From the NCBI RefSeq assembly GCF_019449275.2, contig NZ_JAHZQZ020000002.1, forward strand, positions 62,001 to 126,000: DNA of 64,000 bases. Direction: 5' to 3'. Position 1 is the stretch's first letter. Every line of letters starts with the position of its first letter. Below are positions 63,216 to 64,000 of the stretch, piece after piece. The notes under the pieces are model-generated. The model had not been told where the DNA came from and searched no databases. It saw only the letters and a list, made by a program, of their open reading frames with translations. Position numbers and translations under genes: made by a program. This stretch comes from Microbacterium sp. HD4P20. GTDB taxonomy: Bacteria; Actinomycetota; Actinomycetes; Actinomycetales; Microbacteriaceae.

Positions 63216-64000
63216 GATGTCGCTTTCGTCTCGGAGTCAAGGGGAATGGGCCCAGCCGCCGCGCGGCGTCGCGGTGCGGGCCTGGGCGGCACGGCGTTCC
63301 AGAGGTGGGCAGTGAGGTAGCTGCGCCACGGTGCGGTGCGCGCAGCCCAGTCCGTGAGCGCACGGGGTTCGCTCGGAAGACCCAACGCACCGGCGCCGGC
63401 ACGCACCGCGACATCGCCGGGCAGGAAGACATCCGGGTCGCCGAGCACCCGCATGCGCACGTAGTCGGCCGTCCAGGGGCCGACGCCGGGCATCGCCAGC
63501 AGCGCGGCACGCTGTTCGGCGGCGTCGTCGCCGGGCGTGAGCACCAGGGAGCCGTCCGCCAGTGCTGCCGCGGCTCCGGTGATCGCCCGGATGCGGGCCG
63601 CCGGCCCCCGCAGCACCTCGTGACCGCGCTCGGCGATGACCGCCATGGTCGGGAAGAGCTTGGTCGCCGTCACTGCCGTGCCGTCGAGGCTCTGCACATC
63701 TTCGCCGAGCGCGGTGGTCAGGGCCGTGAGGGCGGTGCGCGCCGCGACCACCGTGATCTGCTGGCCGACCATCGCGCGGATCAGCATCTCGTGCGGATCC
63801 GCCGCGCCGGGCACGCGAATGCCGGGCAGCGCGGCCACCGAGGCAGACAGTTCCGGATGCCGCGACAGCGCGTCGTCGATCGCGATCGGATCGGCGTCGA
63901 GGTCGAACAGCCGCCGGGCCCGCGTGACGAGTGTGGAGAGGTCGGCCAGGTGGGAGAGCCGCGCGTGCAGTCGCACGCGACCGGAGCCGCCTGCCTCGAC
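63212..64000 (-). CDS. alkA: DNA-3-methyladenine glycosylase II (AlkA), 5' end beyond window
   Basis: C-terminal part of an AlkA-type base-excision glycosylase; the frame is open through the right edge, so the start is outside. Visible: [47 protein letters not shown], and the helix-hairpin-helix with catalytic Asp, [36 protein letters not shown]. The apparent GTG start at 63976 falls inside the AlkA N-terminal domain (VRLHARLSH), so it is internal. In relatives this domain is often fused behind an Ada domain, making an Ada-AlkA protein likely but unseen. Confidence 0.92.
   Translation of the reverse strand, partial: VEAGGSGRVRLHARLSHLADLSTLVTRARRLFDLDADPIAIDDALSRHPELSASVAALPGIRVPGAADPHEMLIRAMVGQQITVVAARTALTALTTALGEDVQSLDGTAVTATKLFPTMAVIAERGHEVLRGPAARIRAITGAAAALADGSLVLTPGDDAAEQRAALLAMPGVGPWTADYVRMRVLGDPDVFLPGDVAVRAGAGALGLPSEPRALTDWAARTAPWRSYLTAHLWNAVPPRPAPRRRAAAGPIPLDSETKATS

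Overview
The window is about 70% GC by eye, gene-dense and full of 4-bp stop/start overlaps (ATGA, GTGA, TGATG). Several genes have a TANNNT -10 box only 6-8 nt before the start codon, which points to leaderless mRNAs. Together with a monomeric isocitrate dehydrogenase, an ECF42/DGPF pair and the general gene content, this indicates an actinobacterial chromosome, most likely Microbacteriaceae (Microbacterium-like). The genus is an inference. I saw no phage, plasmid, transposase, tRNA or rRNA.

Aromatic catabolism (1-23.4 kb). A 3'-truncated YtcJ-like amidohydrolase, an aldehyde dehydrogenase and a LysR regulator lie divergent from a LigM-like tetrahydrofolate-dependent O-demethylase. The phenylacetate set follows: paaABCDE-paaG, a TetR regulator, paaZ-paaF and paaI. 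Two near-identical palindromes in the two divergent paa promoters look like one shared operator. An MFS carrier then faces a 4-hydroxyphenylacetate/homoprotocatechuate meta-cleavage operon: a fused FAH-RraA enzyme, GntR regulator, hpaE, hpaD, hpaH, hpaI. paaK/paaH/paaJ, hpaBC and hpaF are not in the window.

Middle (23.4-28.1 kb). A small membrane protein, a DGPF protein with its ECF42 sigma factor, and a glyA-folD pair on the minus strand. A clear ZTP (pfl) riboswitch precedes glyA.

Amino-sugar block (28.2-40.1 kb). A GH20 hexosaminidase and NagA on the plus strand. A minus-strand operon encodes a ROK regulator, a lipoprotein binding protein, two permeases, a ROK kinase and NagB. The same 27-bp palindrome type precedes both the hexosaminidase and the ROK regulator, which suggests one N-acetylglucosamine/chitooligosaccharide regulon. 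A DUF2568 protein, a GlcD-like oxidase and a membrane protein sit in between.

40.1-45.9 kb holds an L,D-transpeptidase, monomeric NADP isocitrate dehydrogenase, a GNAT acetyltransferase and an acetyl-xylan-esterase-like hydrolase. 45.9-57.0 kb is a galactomannan-oligosaccharide locus: GH36 alpha-galactosidase plus LacI, divergent from an ABC importer, GH2 beta-mannosidase, GH113 mannanase and a sugar kinase.

The right end carries a 91-bp tandem array, an orphan DUF559 nuclease-like gene flanked by related repeats, a heterodimeric ABC exporter with one degenerate ATP site and a long structured leader encoding a 30-aa peptide, and DNA alkylation repair genes (ogt and a 5'-truncated alkA/ada-alkA).

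The least explained material is outside ordinary genes: three unrelated tandem arrays downstream of stop codons, a DNA palindrome inside the FAH-RraA linker, the shared operators, and the exporter leader.
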